A DNA stretch of 38,322 nt from an uncultured Flammeovirgaceae bacterium (GTDB taxonomy: Bacteria > Bacteroidota > Bacteroidia > Cytophagales > Cyclobacteriaceae): assembly GCA_937899105.1 (NCBI GenBank), contig CALBPF010000284.1, positions 1 through 38,322 of the forward strand, written 5' to 3'. The position numbers and the translations under genes were made by a program. Below are positions 27,374 to 37,093 of this stretch, piece by piece. Numbering within the stretch: the stretch's first letter is position 1; each line of letters starts with the position of its first letter. A model generated the notes under the pieces. It had not been told where the DNA came from and did no database searches. It worked only from the letters and a program-made list of their open reading frames with translations.

Positions 27374-29736
27374 TATTCTTCTTTTAACGAATCAACCGGA
27401 TTAATGAAACCCGCTTTTAAGGCATGATAGGATACCGTTGCAATGGCAATTACCGCAGCTCCGACAATCGCAATTAAAAATATCCAGGGGCTAATGGTTA
27501 CTCTGTAGGCAAAGTCCTCCAGCCATTTAACCATACCATACCAGGCTATCACCACAGCCGGTATTCCGGCAATCAACACAATGAGTAGGTATTGTTTGGA
27601 GAAGGAATGCACAATACGGCCAACGCTGGCTCCCAGAACTTTTCGGATCGCAATTTCCTTGGTTTTCAGCATAATGCTGAAAGAGGCCAGAGCATAGAGT
27701 CCCAGACATGCAATAACAATGGCGAAAGCCATCGCATATTCCAACACAGAAGCGATGTTTTCCTCAGTTTCATAAAGCTCCTTGAACCGTTCCGCTGGAA
27801 AGTAATATTCATACTGAATACCAAAGTCCATACGTTCCCATGTCTCAGCAATGGCCTTTATAGTTGCTTCCCGGCTTGCGGGTGTCAATTTGAGTGTGAT
27901 AAAGGAATAGGAACGAGCACTGTCCCCCCCGTAAAAATGAACCAAGGGCTGAACAGGCTCTCTTAATGATTGCACATTGAAATCTTTAACCAGACCGATA
28001 ATGTCAAGCTCATCACGCGATCTTGGAAACATAAGCTTCTTGCCTTCAATAGATTCCCAACCAATCTGCTTCATGGCAGTCTCATTGAGTATTACTCCTG
28101 AATTAAAGTCGCTTTGAGAGCCTTCATTAAACGCTCGACCCTCAAGTAAATCTATACCATAAGTATCAAAAAAATCATGACCAACCACGGCTACCTGCCA
28201 ATCCAGTGGTGGAATATCTTTCCCCTTCGGTAGGAAAAGACTGAAAGATCTACGGTAATTCCCTGGAACGGAGTTCGAGCCCGTGACGTTCTTTACACCC
28301 GGTAGCTGTCGCAATTCATTTCTAAATGATATGACTCTTGGCAGTGCCGCCTGAGGATCTTCAAAGTCCCTGAGCGAAAGTGGGATTACCATGGCGTTGT
28401 CCTGATCAAAATTTAAATCATGTGACTTCAGAAAATCGATTTGACTGTTAATAACACCAACACCGCTGATCAGTGCAATCGCCAGGATAAACTGTACCGC
28501 TACAAGGCCATTCCTGACTGACAACTTTCCGGGTCGAACGGATTGGTTTTTCAATACCTCACTCGCTTGATTTCGAGTAATGAACAACGCGGGGTAAACC
28601 CCTGACATGGCCCCGGTCATCACGCCAATGATAAAAAGAAGACTCAGGTAGATAGCGGAGTATTCGATTTGAAGCTGCATACCAATCAACTCATTAAACT
28701 GGGGTAAAAGCAGCTCGGCCAGAAGTCCACCTAACACCAGAGAAATGATTCCCATAATGACAGATTCTCCTAAAAGTTGATATACCAGGCGTTTTCGGTT
28801 GGCGCCCAGTACTTTTCTGATACCCAGTTCTTTATAGCGAAGTAAGCTTTGCGCTGTGGAGAGATTAGTAAAGTTTATGATAGCAGTAAGCAGAATACCA
28901 AAAGCAACCAAGAGCATGATCTTAGCATATTTCTTTCCACCCGTCATTTTTTCAAAATAATCCTTAAGTGGAAGGATCAGAAAATTACCCTGTTCCTGCT
29001 CGTTGACGTACTTCTCCATGAGGACATTTAATTTCCCCCTTAATTGATCAGGACTGACGTCAGCTCTCAGCTTTATAAATGAATCACAAAAGGAGCCCCC
29101 CCAAAGGTTATCACCCATCCAGCCTCTAACCATACTCATGGTCAGAGGAGCTATGCACTCAAATGTGAATGAAGAATTAGTTGGGATATCATCCAGCACT
29201 CCCGTAACTATTCGCTCCCTTGAAAACCCAAAAATCAGGGTCTGACCCAGGGGGTCCTCTTCCCCGAAAAATTTCTCGGCTACACGCTTATGGATGATGA
29301 CGGCATCAGGATTATCAAGAGCGGTCGCTGGATCGCCCTTTAAAAGTTTGAAGGAAAAGACCTCGAAGAAATTAGAATCAGCCATGGTGATAGACTGTTC
29401 AAACCGCTTTTCACCATTCTCTACCCAGGTATTTCCAAAATTCGCAAACCTCGTCCCTACTATTACTTCCGGGAACTCTTCCTTGGCGGCATCCACCATT
29501 GGAAACCAGGTATCATAAACGTCTAATCGTCCATCTTCTGTAGGCCGGTCCCGATACATGAAATAGACCTGATCAGAATCTCTGTGGAACTGGTCGTAAG
29601 TGAGAACGCTCTGCGCATATAGCAAAATCAAAATGGTGGTTGCGATACTGCCTCCTAGCCCGAGGATATTGATAAAGGAGTAGGACTTGTGCTTTAAAAT
29701 GTTCCTGAAGGCTATTTTAAGATAGTTCCTAAGCAT
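27373..29736 (-). CDS. FtsX/MacB-type ABC transporter permease, array member 4, first gene after the internal promoter
   Basis: This 787-residue permease has TM1 at about 19-40 (LGLGGSIATTILILLYAQ). The first FtsX domain follows the motif GGKKYAKIMLLVAFGILLTA and contains LLRYKELGIRKVLGANRKRLVY. The second contains LKTKEIAIRKVLGASVGRI. The otherwise common DIHLYS-NGDI block just before the first FtsX domain is replaced by KDYFEKMTGGKKYAK, so its periplasmic hinge is unlike its neighbours. It is the first gene after the 149-nt gap with paired palindromes and a sigma-54-like element, and so probably begins a separately controlled transcript. Confidence 0.93.
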   Translation of the reverse strand: MLRNYLKIAFRNILKHKSYSFINILGLGGSIATTILILLYAQSVLTYDQFHRDSDQVYFMYRDRPTEDGRLDVYDTWFPMVDAAKEEFPEVIVGTRFANFGNTWVENGEKRFEQSITMADSNFFEVFSFKLLKGDPATALDNPDAVIIHKRVAEKFFGEEDPLGQTLIFGFSRERIVTGVLDDIPTNSSFTFECIAPLTMSMVRGWMGDNLWGGSFCDSFIKLRADVSPDQLRGKLNVLMEKYVNEQEQGNFLILPLKDYFEKMTGGKKYAKIMLLVAFGILLTAIINFTNLSTAQSLLRYKELGIRKVLGANRKRLVYQLLGESVIMGIISLVLGGLLAELLLPQFNELIGMQLQIEYSAIYLSLLFIIGVMTGAMSGVYPALFITRNQASEVLKNQSVRPGKLSVRNGLVAVQFILAIALISGVGVINSQIDFLKSHDLNFDQDNAMVIPLSLRDFEDPQAALPRVISFRNELRQLPGVKNVTGSNSVPGNYRRSFSLFLPKGKDIPPLDWQVAVVGHDFFDTYGIDLLEGRAFNEGSQSDFNSGVILNETAMKQIGWESIEGKKLMFPRSRDELDIIGLVKDFNVQSLREPVQPLVHFYGGDSARSYSFITLKLTPASREATIKAIAETWERMDFGIQYEYYFPAERFKELYETEENIASVLEYAMAFAIVIACLGLYALASFSIMLKTKEIAIRKVLGASVGRIVHSFSKQYLLIVLIAGIPAVVIAWYGMVKWLEDFAYRVTISPWIFLIAIVGAAVIAIATVSYHALKAGFINPVDSLKEE

Positions 29737-29768
29737 ATTTATTTTGAGTTTTTGACCGAGATAATAAT

Positions 29769-29784
29769 TCCAAATAACATGCCT
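29769..29784 (-). promoter_or_regulatory. Candidate sigma-54 (-24/-12) promoter
   Basis: The minus-strand sequence AGGCATGTTATTTGGA aligns with the sigma-54 consensus TGGCACG-N4-TTGCA. GG and the -12 G fall at the correct 12-nt offset, with three mismatches. The predicted start point near 29758 leaves a 22-nt leader before the permease ATG at 29736. Its place downstream of two palindromes makes it more credible than the match alone would. Confidence 0.45.
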
Positions 29785-29848
29785 TTAAAATTATCCCCTG
29801 ATAATCAGCTTATTATAATAAATTTGACTTCGGCGAAAGCATTAGTTT

Positions 29849-29884
29849 GTTCCGGTATGGAACAGTCTTGTTCCGGGGCGGAAC
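29849..29884. promoter_or_regulatory. Twin palindromic activator sites GTTCC-N5-GGAAC
   Basis: GTTCCGGTATGGAAC (29849-29863) and GTTCCGGGGCGGAAC (29870-29884) are two perfect palindromes of the same form. They start 21 bp apart, which is two helical turns. They lie about 98 and 119 bp upstream of the predicted start point of the array member 4 transcript, the usual spot for enhancer sites of NtrC-type activators. The second begins one base after the stop codon of the previous permease. Confidence 0.6.
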
Positions 29885-29885
29885 A

Positions 29886-32320
29886 CTATTGCTCTTTCAA
29901 ATTGTCCACCGGATTCTGCGAGGTAGTCCTGAATGTGAGGTAAGCCACGGTCATTAGGGCAACAGTTAAGAGCGCAACTGCCGAAATAATAAAGTCCACT
30001 GGGTTTAATTCAATTCGATAATTGAAGTTCTGCAACCAATTATCCATGATATACCAAGCTACAGGGATACCAATAACTATTGAAATTCCAATCAACTTGA
30101 CAAAGTCTTTCATTAGTAGTGACAACAGTTTAGCGGTAGAAGCTCCAAATACCTTTCGCACGCTCACTTCTTTCATACGCTGAGAATAGCTAATAGAGGC
30201 AATCCCAAACAATCCCAAACATGCAATTACCACAGCTATAAATGAAAAGGCGCTAAAGACCTGAGATGTTTTTTTCTCCCCTATATATTGTTTTTCAAGA
30301 TCGGCGGCTAAGAAACTGTATTCAAATTCGAAGCGCTCTTCAAATTGCTTCCACACCGCTTCAACTTTGGTTATAGTGTTGAGCATGTCAGCGCCTGAAA
30401 TTTTTAGTACTACATGATTATAGGCAGGACGTAAGCAAAAAAGTAATGGCCTCACCGGACTGTGTAGTGAGTTATAATTAAAATCCTTCACTACTCCTAT
30501 TACCGTACCGCGAGCCGGTGGTTGCCCATTATTGTCCCAGGACCAGGTTATTTCACTACCTATATAGGGAGGTTCCAAATTCAGGTTAAGCGCTGCGGTT
30601 TCGTTAAGGATGAAGGAAGATGAATCTGCGGGGTTATTTTCTAAAAAGCTTCTGCCATAAAGTACTTCAAGGCCTAAAACGTCTATCAGACCGGCATCCA
30701 CAAAAACTTCCGATGAGCTCACCCTGCTTTGGGGATCCTCCGTTTTAAATATTGAATTTTGGTTAAACTGTTGTCCCGGAATATTTGATGCGGCAGATAC
30801 AGCTTCCACGCCTGCAATAGCCGAAAGTTCAATTTGCATGGCTTCAAAACTACCGGCCAGGTCAGTGTTTTTCATCGGGACTACCATCACCTGCTTTTGA
30901 TCAAATCCAAGGTCCCTATTGTTGATGTAATGAAGTTGGTCATAAATGATAATACTACCAGCTGTTAACAAAAGGGATATGGTAAACTGAAAAACCATTA
31001 GCGCCTTTCGGAAAGTAGCCCCTTGGGTTTGATCTTATCTATGCCTTTGAGGGTTTTTACCGGATGAATAGACGAAAGAAAGAATGCCGGATAAAGGCCT
31101 GAAATGATCCCGGTAAAAACCCCTGAAGCTAACAGAATAACTATCCATTCAGGGTGGTGTAAATAGGATATCTCCAGAGTTTTTCCTGTCAGCTGATTAA
31201 AGAAAGGTAGTGGTAGTGATACCTCTGCAATGAATCCTGCCAGCACCATTCCCGCTAGCGCCGTGAGAACAGACTCTCCTAAAAACTGATTGGTGACTTG
31301 AAACTTGTAAGCCCCAAGTGTTTTACGGATACCGATTTCTTTTGATCGATCAGTGGATCGCGCTGTAGTCAGGTTCATAAAATTGACACAGGCAACGACC
31401 AGGATCAGAAAGGCCGCAGCAGACATGATATATACGTAATCAATGTTGCCATTGGACTCAAGCTCCCAACGGATCTGTGAATGCAAATGGATATCTGCGA
31501 TGGGTTGTAATTTAAAATGCATGTTTTCCTCGACAACTCTCTGCATATCTTCTTCGGAAACCTCCAGGTAACCTGTTGCCCATTCCATCAATTGCTCTTG
31601 TAGATCGTTAGGATCACTACCAGGTTGTAATCTGATGTAATTAAAATGACCGAAGTCTGCCCAGGTATAATAGGGGTCATCTCCTCCCTCAAATGCTTTT
31701 ATGGTTACATAGGATACAAGTGCATCAAAGTGAAAGTGAGAATTAACAGGAACATCTTTAAATATGCCTTCAACCACTAGCAGTGTGCTGTCGTCATTAA
31801 TCGCAAGATATTTTCCAAGAGGTTCTTCGTCCCCAAAATATCGTTTGGCGGCCTTTTCGGAAAGTAACAAGCCTCCAATCTGCCTTAAGACCTCATTTCG
31901 GTTTCCTTTGACTAACTCAAAAGAGAAAACATCAAAAAAAGTACTGTCAACACTTAAAATATTGCGTTCATCAAATGTTATATCTTTTTCCAGGTTTCTG
32001 ACTGAGAAAGTCTCCCGGGTCAATCCTGGTCCCCAGAGGGGTGACAGTGATGTGGCTGCATTGACCTGCGGAAAGTCCTTGACCATGGCCAAAGCCATGG
32101 GATGAGGAGTACGCGTCTGAGGCTGCTGCGACCACCATGCTACCCGATAGATATCACCAGCATCTTCATGAAAATTGTCATAGCTTAGCTCGTCTCTCAC
32201 AAAAATTACAATGAGCAGGACACAGGCCATTCCAAAGCCAAGACCAAATATGTTGATAAATGAATGGAGTCGCTCTTTTATGAGGTTTCTAAATGCGATC
32301 TTTATATAGTTGCGTAACAT
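29886..32320 (-). pseudogene. FtsX/MacB-type ABC transporter permease, array member 5, split by a -1 frameshift
   Basis: Two abutting frames (440 codons, 32320-30998; 370 codons, 30998-29886) together make one 800-residue permease. The first carries TM1, MacB_PCD and the first FtsX domain (GNIDYVYIMSAAAFLILVVA, SKEIGIRKTLGAYKFQV). The second carries the TM at VFQFTISLLLTAG, the second MacB_PCD and the last FtsX domain (MKEVSVRKVFGASTAKLL). The break is at a G4 run (31019-31022, read as C4 on plus). One extra G restores KIKPKG-ATFRKALMVFQF, as in sister copies. The first frame ends in TAATGG, so the second half could restart on the overlapping ATG and a two-polypeptide permease cannot be excluded. 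Sequencing error is the plain alternative. Confidence 0.8.
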
Positions 32321-32345
32321 GCGCTCTTGGTTATCTGTTATTGGT

Positions 32346-34712
32346 TTATTCGTTTCTTAGCACATCTGTCGGATTAGTGAGCGCAGCTTTGACGGTATTA
32401 TAGCTTACCGCCAGCAGAGCTACAATGATTGCGGTCAGTCCGGCCATTACATACGGACCGATCCCCGGTTCAATGTGATAAGCGTATGTGGAAAGCCAAC
32501 TTTTTATATAAAAGAAGGCTATTGGAAATCCAAGCGCCAGCGATAACATTACCAATTTCAAAAAGTCAGACGAAAATTGGTAAACAAGGCTGCTCAAATT
32601 GGCGCCCAATACTTTACGAATTCCTGTTTCTTTACTTCTCCTGTTAGCCATAAAAGCAGATAGCCCAAAAAGGCCCAGGCAAGAAATAACAATTGCTATC
32701 AAAGCAAACCCGAAGGTCAAGTCGCCAATTACCGTTAAATCGGTGTAGGAACTTAGACGTTGATCATCTAGAAAAGTATAGTCAAAGGGATAATTTTCTT
32801 CATATTTGGAATACACCGCTTCAATATCAGTAAGCAGTCCTTGCGTGTTTTCTGTATCAAACTGAATATAGGCGCTCCAAGTCTGATCCGGGTTACATTT
32901 TATAATCACTGGCTCGATTTGTTCTGCCAGTGACTGATGATGATAATTTTCAGCTACTCCGACAATTTTACCCTCATGCCCCCAGACGGTTAGTGGAGAT
33001 CCTATCGGCTCATCCAACATCATGGCATCAGCCGCTGCCTGATTGATAATAAACTGCATATGTGCTTCGTCTTGATCATGAAAGGCTCTTCCCTGAATAA
33101 GATCTATTTCGAATGTGCTTAGAAAATCTTCACTTACCTGGATCACATTAAAGAAGAAAACCGCGCCCTCAGGTTTACCAGGCCAAAAAACACCGTTATT
33201 GGGATTGGTAGTGCTTATAGGATCTTGCTCTGTAAAACTTACCGACTCAACTCCTGGTAAGGCAAGTAATTCCTGTCTGTATGCACCTGACTTTTCTCGT
33301 ATGCCATGCAGTTGGTGTGAAAGAATATCGTCGGTCCGAATACCAAGTGGCTTTTCCTGAATGTATTTGAATTGATTGAATACGACAATGGTGAAAACAA
33401 TAAATACCGTTGATAGCGTGAACTGGGTAACCACCAATACCTTTCTCAAGTCAAACAGTCTAATCGCTTTGGATTTGAATTCTTTTTTGGCTGATAACTG
33501 AAAAGAAGAAAAAATCAGAGCAGGATATAAACCCGCCACTACACCTAGCACAATGGCCCCAACACTTGATGAGAGTATCATCGCAATAGAATCGAATGGC
33601 ACAACGATGTTCTTATTAGTCAAAGCATTGAAAACCGGCATGACTATCTCCACCGCAGTGATCGCCAAAATAGTAGCCACCAGCGCCACAAGAATTGATT
33701 CTATGACCAATTGCACGATAATCTGTCTTCTCTGCGCCCCTATCGCCTTTCGTAAACCGATTTCTATACGTCTTTGACTGGCTATGGCCGTTGAGAGGTT
33801 GGTGAAGTTGATACAGGCGATAAGCAAGATGACCACCGCAATGATGGAAAGCAGCCTGACATTTTTAATCTTTCCGGAAAAATCTCGCCCTTCGGAAATG
33901 TCATTATGTAAGTACATTTCTTCAAAGGGATACACAAAAAGCGCGTCATTGCGGTCGCTATGATTCACTAAAACCGTACTGAGTTTTGAATCTAAATTTG
34001 AACGATCCATACCCACCTCTGCCTCCAGGTAGGCCGTCACGTTGTAATTGGAAAGGGAGTGAGGGTTATTACCCTTCCACCATGGTCTGTACCTATCCTC
34101 AAATTCCTGATAGGAAAGGATAAAATCAAACTGAAGAGAGGAATGAGCTGGAATGTTCTCCAGTACGCCCCGGACGATATAGCTTTGCTTTTTATTATTC
34201 TCCTGGGAGATTTCTATGAAATGATTTAAAGGGCTTCCACCGGGAAAATACTTCTCAGCGAGTTCAGCCGTTATGACCACAGCGTTTGGGGAGTCAAATA
34301 AATTCTGCCTGTCCCCCTCCCGCAAGGGAAAACTAAACATATCCAATAGCGCCTCATCTGCATAGATCCCACGTTCCAAAAACCTGGAATCCCCTTTTTC
34401 AAAAGCCGCGTTAGCGGGGAAGACTCTGGTGATACCTTTAATTTCCGGGACTTGAGCACGTAAAAGTGCTACCAATGCTGAAGGAATATAGGGAACGATA
34501 GTTTTTTCGTTTTCACCACTTTTCTCGGTAAAGGCCTGATAGATGTGCTCCCCATTTTTATGAAAGCTATCGTGTTTGAACTCATCCCAAACCCAAAGGG
34601 AAATAAAAGCAAAACAGGCGATTCCAAAGGTGAGCCCAAATACATTTATTGCCGTGTAAAGCCTCTGCTTATACAGATTTCTGAGCGCTATTTTAACGTA
34701 GTTTCTTAGCAT
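32346..34712 (-). CDS. FtsX/MacB-type ABC transporter permease, array member 6
   Basis: This 788-residue permease has TM1 at about 19-40 (INVFGLTFGIACFAFISLW). The first FtsX domain has NLSTAIASQRRIEIGLR and KAIGAQRRQIIVQLVIES, and the second has ANRRSKETGIRKVLGANLSSLV. It ends in NPTDVLRNE, the ending also used by the solitary copy and the edge copy and unlike the KEE endings of members 1-4. This may mark a subgroup. It lies 25 nt before member 5 and 18 nt after member 7 in reading order, with no room for a promoter. Confidence 0.93.
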   Translation of the reverse strand: MLRNYVKIALRNLYKQRLYTAINVFGLTFGIACFAFISLWVWDEFKHDSFHKNGEHIYQAFTEKSGENEKTIVPYIPSALVALLRAQVPEIKGITRVFPANAAFEKGDSRFLERGIYADEALLDMFSFPLREGDRQNLFDSPNAVVITAELAEKYFPGGSPLNHFIEISQENNKKQSYIVRGVLENIPAHSSLQFDFILSYQEFEDRYRPWWKGNNPHSLSNYNVTAYLEAEVGMDRSNLDSKLSTVLVNHSDRNDALFVYPFEEMYLHNDISEGRDFSGKIKNVRLLSIIAVVILLIACINFTNLSTAIASQRRIEIGLRKAIGAQRRQIIVQLVIESILVALVATILAITAVEIVMPVFNALTNKNIVVPFDSIAMILSSSVGAIVLGVVAGLYPALIFSSFQLSAKKEFKSKAIRLFDLRKVLVVTQFTLSTVFIVFTIVVFNQFKYIQEKPLGIRTDDILSHQLHGIREKSGAYRQELLALPGVESVSFTEQDPISTTNPNNGVFWPGKPEGAVFFFNVIQVSEDFLSTFEIDLIQGRAFHDQDEAHMQFIINQAAADAMMLDEPIGSPLTVWGHEGKIVGVAENYHHQSLAEQIEPVIIKCNPDQTWSAYIQFDTENTQGLLTDIEAVYSKYEENYPFDYTFLDDQRLSSYTDLTVIGDLTFGFALIAIVISCLGLFGLSAFMANRRSKETGIRKVLGANLSSLVYQFSSDFLKLVMLSLALGFPIAFFYIKSWLSTYAYHIEPGIGPYVMAGLTAIIVALLAVSYNTVKAALTNPTDVLRNE

Positions 34713-34730
34713 TTTGCAGGATTTAAGCGG

Positions 34731-37075
34731 CTATTCCTTCCTTAAATTTTCGATAGGGTTAACACTTGCTGCGCTTTGAAGATTATAAAACACACTTGAG
34801 GCCGCCACGAAAATGATCATCACTACAGGCAGTACCACGGTAAGTACATTTACCTCAAACCTGTAGGTAAAATGCTGCAACCATTCTTGTATCAGCCACC
34901 AGGCAATGGACAGCCCAACAAGTCCAGCGCCTAGAGACATCATAAAATAGGATCCTAAGTATTGACGAAGAAGCAAAAGTGTGCTGGCTCCCAGTACTTT
35001 TTTAATCGAGATGGTTTTGAAGTTACCTTTGGCTTCGAGGTTAGACAAACTAAACAAACCCAAAGCGGATAACAGAATGGCCAGGTAAGAGATATAGGCA
35101 AACCCTGAAGCTAGTCGGTTATCTGAGCTATTAAATTTATCGTACTCGTCGGTTAAGAATGCATAGGAGAAAGGGCTATCCGTATCCAGCGCTTTCCATA
35201 AGGTGGAGATTTTATTAAGTAGCGCCTGAGTATCACGACTGCTATACCTGATTCCAATCTGCTTTCTCAGCCCTTTGGTTTCTGAAACAACAAGGAATAA
35301 AGGCTGTATCTTATCTCTGAGGCTTCGATAATGGAAATCTTTGACAATACCGATAACTTCTACCCTACGCTCGCCAGACATAAAGGTGGAAAGGTCCAAT
35401 TCCTGAAAGGAAAAATATTCACCAACTCCGCCATTAGGCAACCCAAGCAGCTTCAGCGCCTCTTCGTTGATGATTACCCGCTGAGTCATGTCTGTTAGAT
35501 TTTCAAAGTCAAAGTTTCTGCCGTTGATAATTTCAATATCAAGCAGGTCAACATAATCATCAAGCACGTACGTAATGTTGATATCAAAAGACTCACCATA
35601 ACGGTTTTTTACAGGTGTGGAAAAAGACCTATCTGGCATAGGGCCGGCAGCCACTTTTTTCACCTCGGGTAAATCAAGTAAGTCTTTTTTGAAACTCTCA
35701 TACTGGAGCTGGTTGATTTTGCTATTTGCATTTATTACCAAAACTCCTTCTGCCAGCAGGCCAAGATCTTTTTCATTCAAGTAATCCATTTGCTTTTGCA
35801 TGATCACGGTGGCGGTAAGCAGCATCGTAGAAATTACAAACTGGATACCAACTAAAATTTTGATGAGACCGACCCTTGAGGTTGGCTTAATTGAATCGCT
35901 CCGAAGCAAAGAGCTTGGAGAAAACGAAGTGATATAATAAGCCGGATAGAGGCCTGCGGCCAGGGTAACCACAACAAGAACGGAAGCAAAAATTGAGTAT
36001 AGTTGGGGACTTGTGTAATCCAGCATTACCTCGTATTGTATCCAATGGTTCATGTGAGGTAGAGCAAATTCTAAGAATACTCCTCCTAAAAGAATGGCAA
36101 CCGAGACTATAGTAAATGTTTCTAAGAGTAGTTGAAGAATAATTTGCTTACGGCTGGCGCCTTGAATTTTGCGAATGCCCATTTCTTTAATACGCTTTAA
36201 GTACTTAGCCAAGTAAGGTTAGTGTGATTAAAACTTACAGTGATTAGAATAAGCAGTGCAACAGAGCCTAGAACATAGAGAAAATCAATATTACCGTTGA
36301 CGCTGAAATCGTTTAACTCCGGATTTGTGTGCAAATGGATATCGATGAGCCGCTGAATACTAAACTTATAGGCTTTATCTACTTCTCCGTTGAAAAGTTG
36401 GTTGACCTGCCGTTCCATATCGTATTCATTCTCGTTTGCACTCAGAAAGTATTTTGTTAGCCATAAGTCGCCTTTAGGATCTGCATAGTCGTTTACTCCC
36501 AAAAAATCGATGTTAAGATGTGAGCTTCTTCCCGCAGGTTTTAAAACCCCTTCTATCTCATATACTTTATTAGAAATGGTAATGACCTCTCCCAAAGGGG
36601 AAGTATCGCCGAAATATTTATCGGCAATCCTTGAAGAGACGACGATCTTATCCAAAGACTTTAAAACGGTTTCTTCATTTCCCTCAAACAGGTCGAAATC
36701 AAAAACTCTAAAAAAATTGGAATCCGCGCGATGGAGCTGTGGCTCGTAGAATGATTCCCCATCTAATTTTACCACCACCTTTAACTCACTTGAGACGTTC
36801 GTGGAACGCTCGACAAAGGGCAATGATTTGTCAATACCCAAAGCATGTCGGGTGCTTATTTCCTTTAGGTAAAGCGTTCCTGTAGAATGGTTCATGTTAT
36901 TCAGTACACGATATATTCTTGAAGATTTTGAGTGAAAATCATCAAAAGATAATTGCTGGTTGATATAGATGATGAGGTAGACACTTACCGCTAGTCCAGC
37001 AGATAAACCAATGATGTTTATCACACTGGAATAGGAAACATTCCTTATGGCAATTTTTAAATAATTCTTTATCAC
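34731..37075 (-). pseudogene. FtsX/MacB-type ABC transporter permease, array member 7, split by a -1 frameshift
   Basis: Two overlapping frames (292 codons from GTG 37075 to 36197, and 493 codons to 34731) give one permease of about 784 residues. The break falls inside the first TM of the first FtsX domain: NHTNLT-WLST-stop in one frame, LAKYLKRIKEMGIRKIQGAS in the other. One extra T near 36208-36214 restores NHTNLTLAKYLKRIKEMG. The second frame has only TTG 36212 as a start and would begin within a TM helix, so restart of translation is unlikely to give a working protein. The copy is also the most divergent (KTISIKKVLGAS in the second FtsX domain, weak N-terminal RNV for RNL), which fits relaxed selection. 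Confidence 0.75.
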
Positions 37076-37093
37076 AATTGTTAATTTAAGTTC

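Noticed and set aside
31010..31025. Programmed -1 frameshifting in permease member 5
   Set aside because: The local AAGGGGC does not form a canonical X-XXY-YYZ slippery heptamer, and no downstream pseudoknot was evident. Kept only as a remote option.
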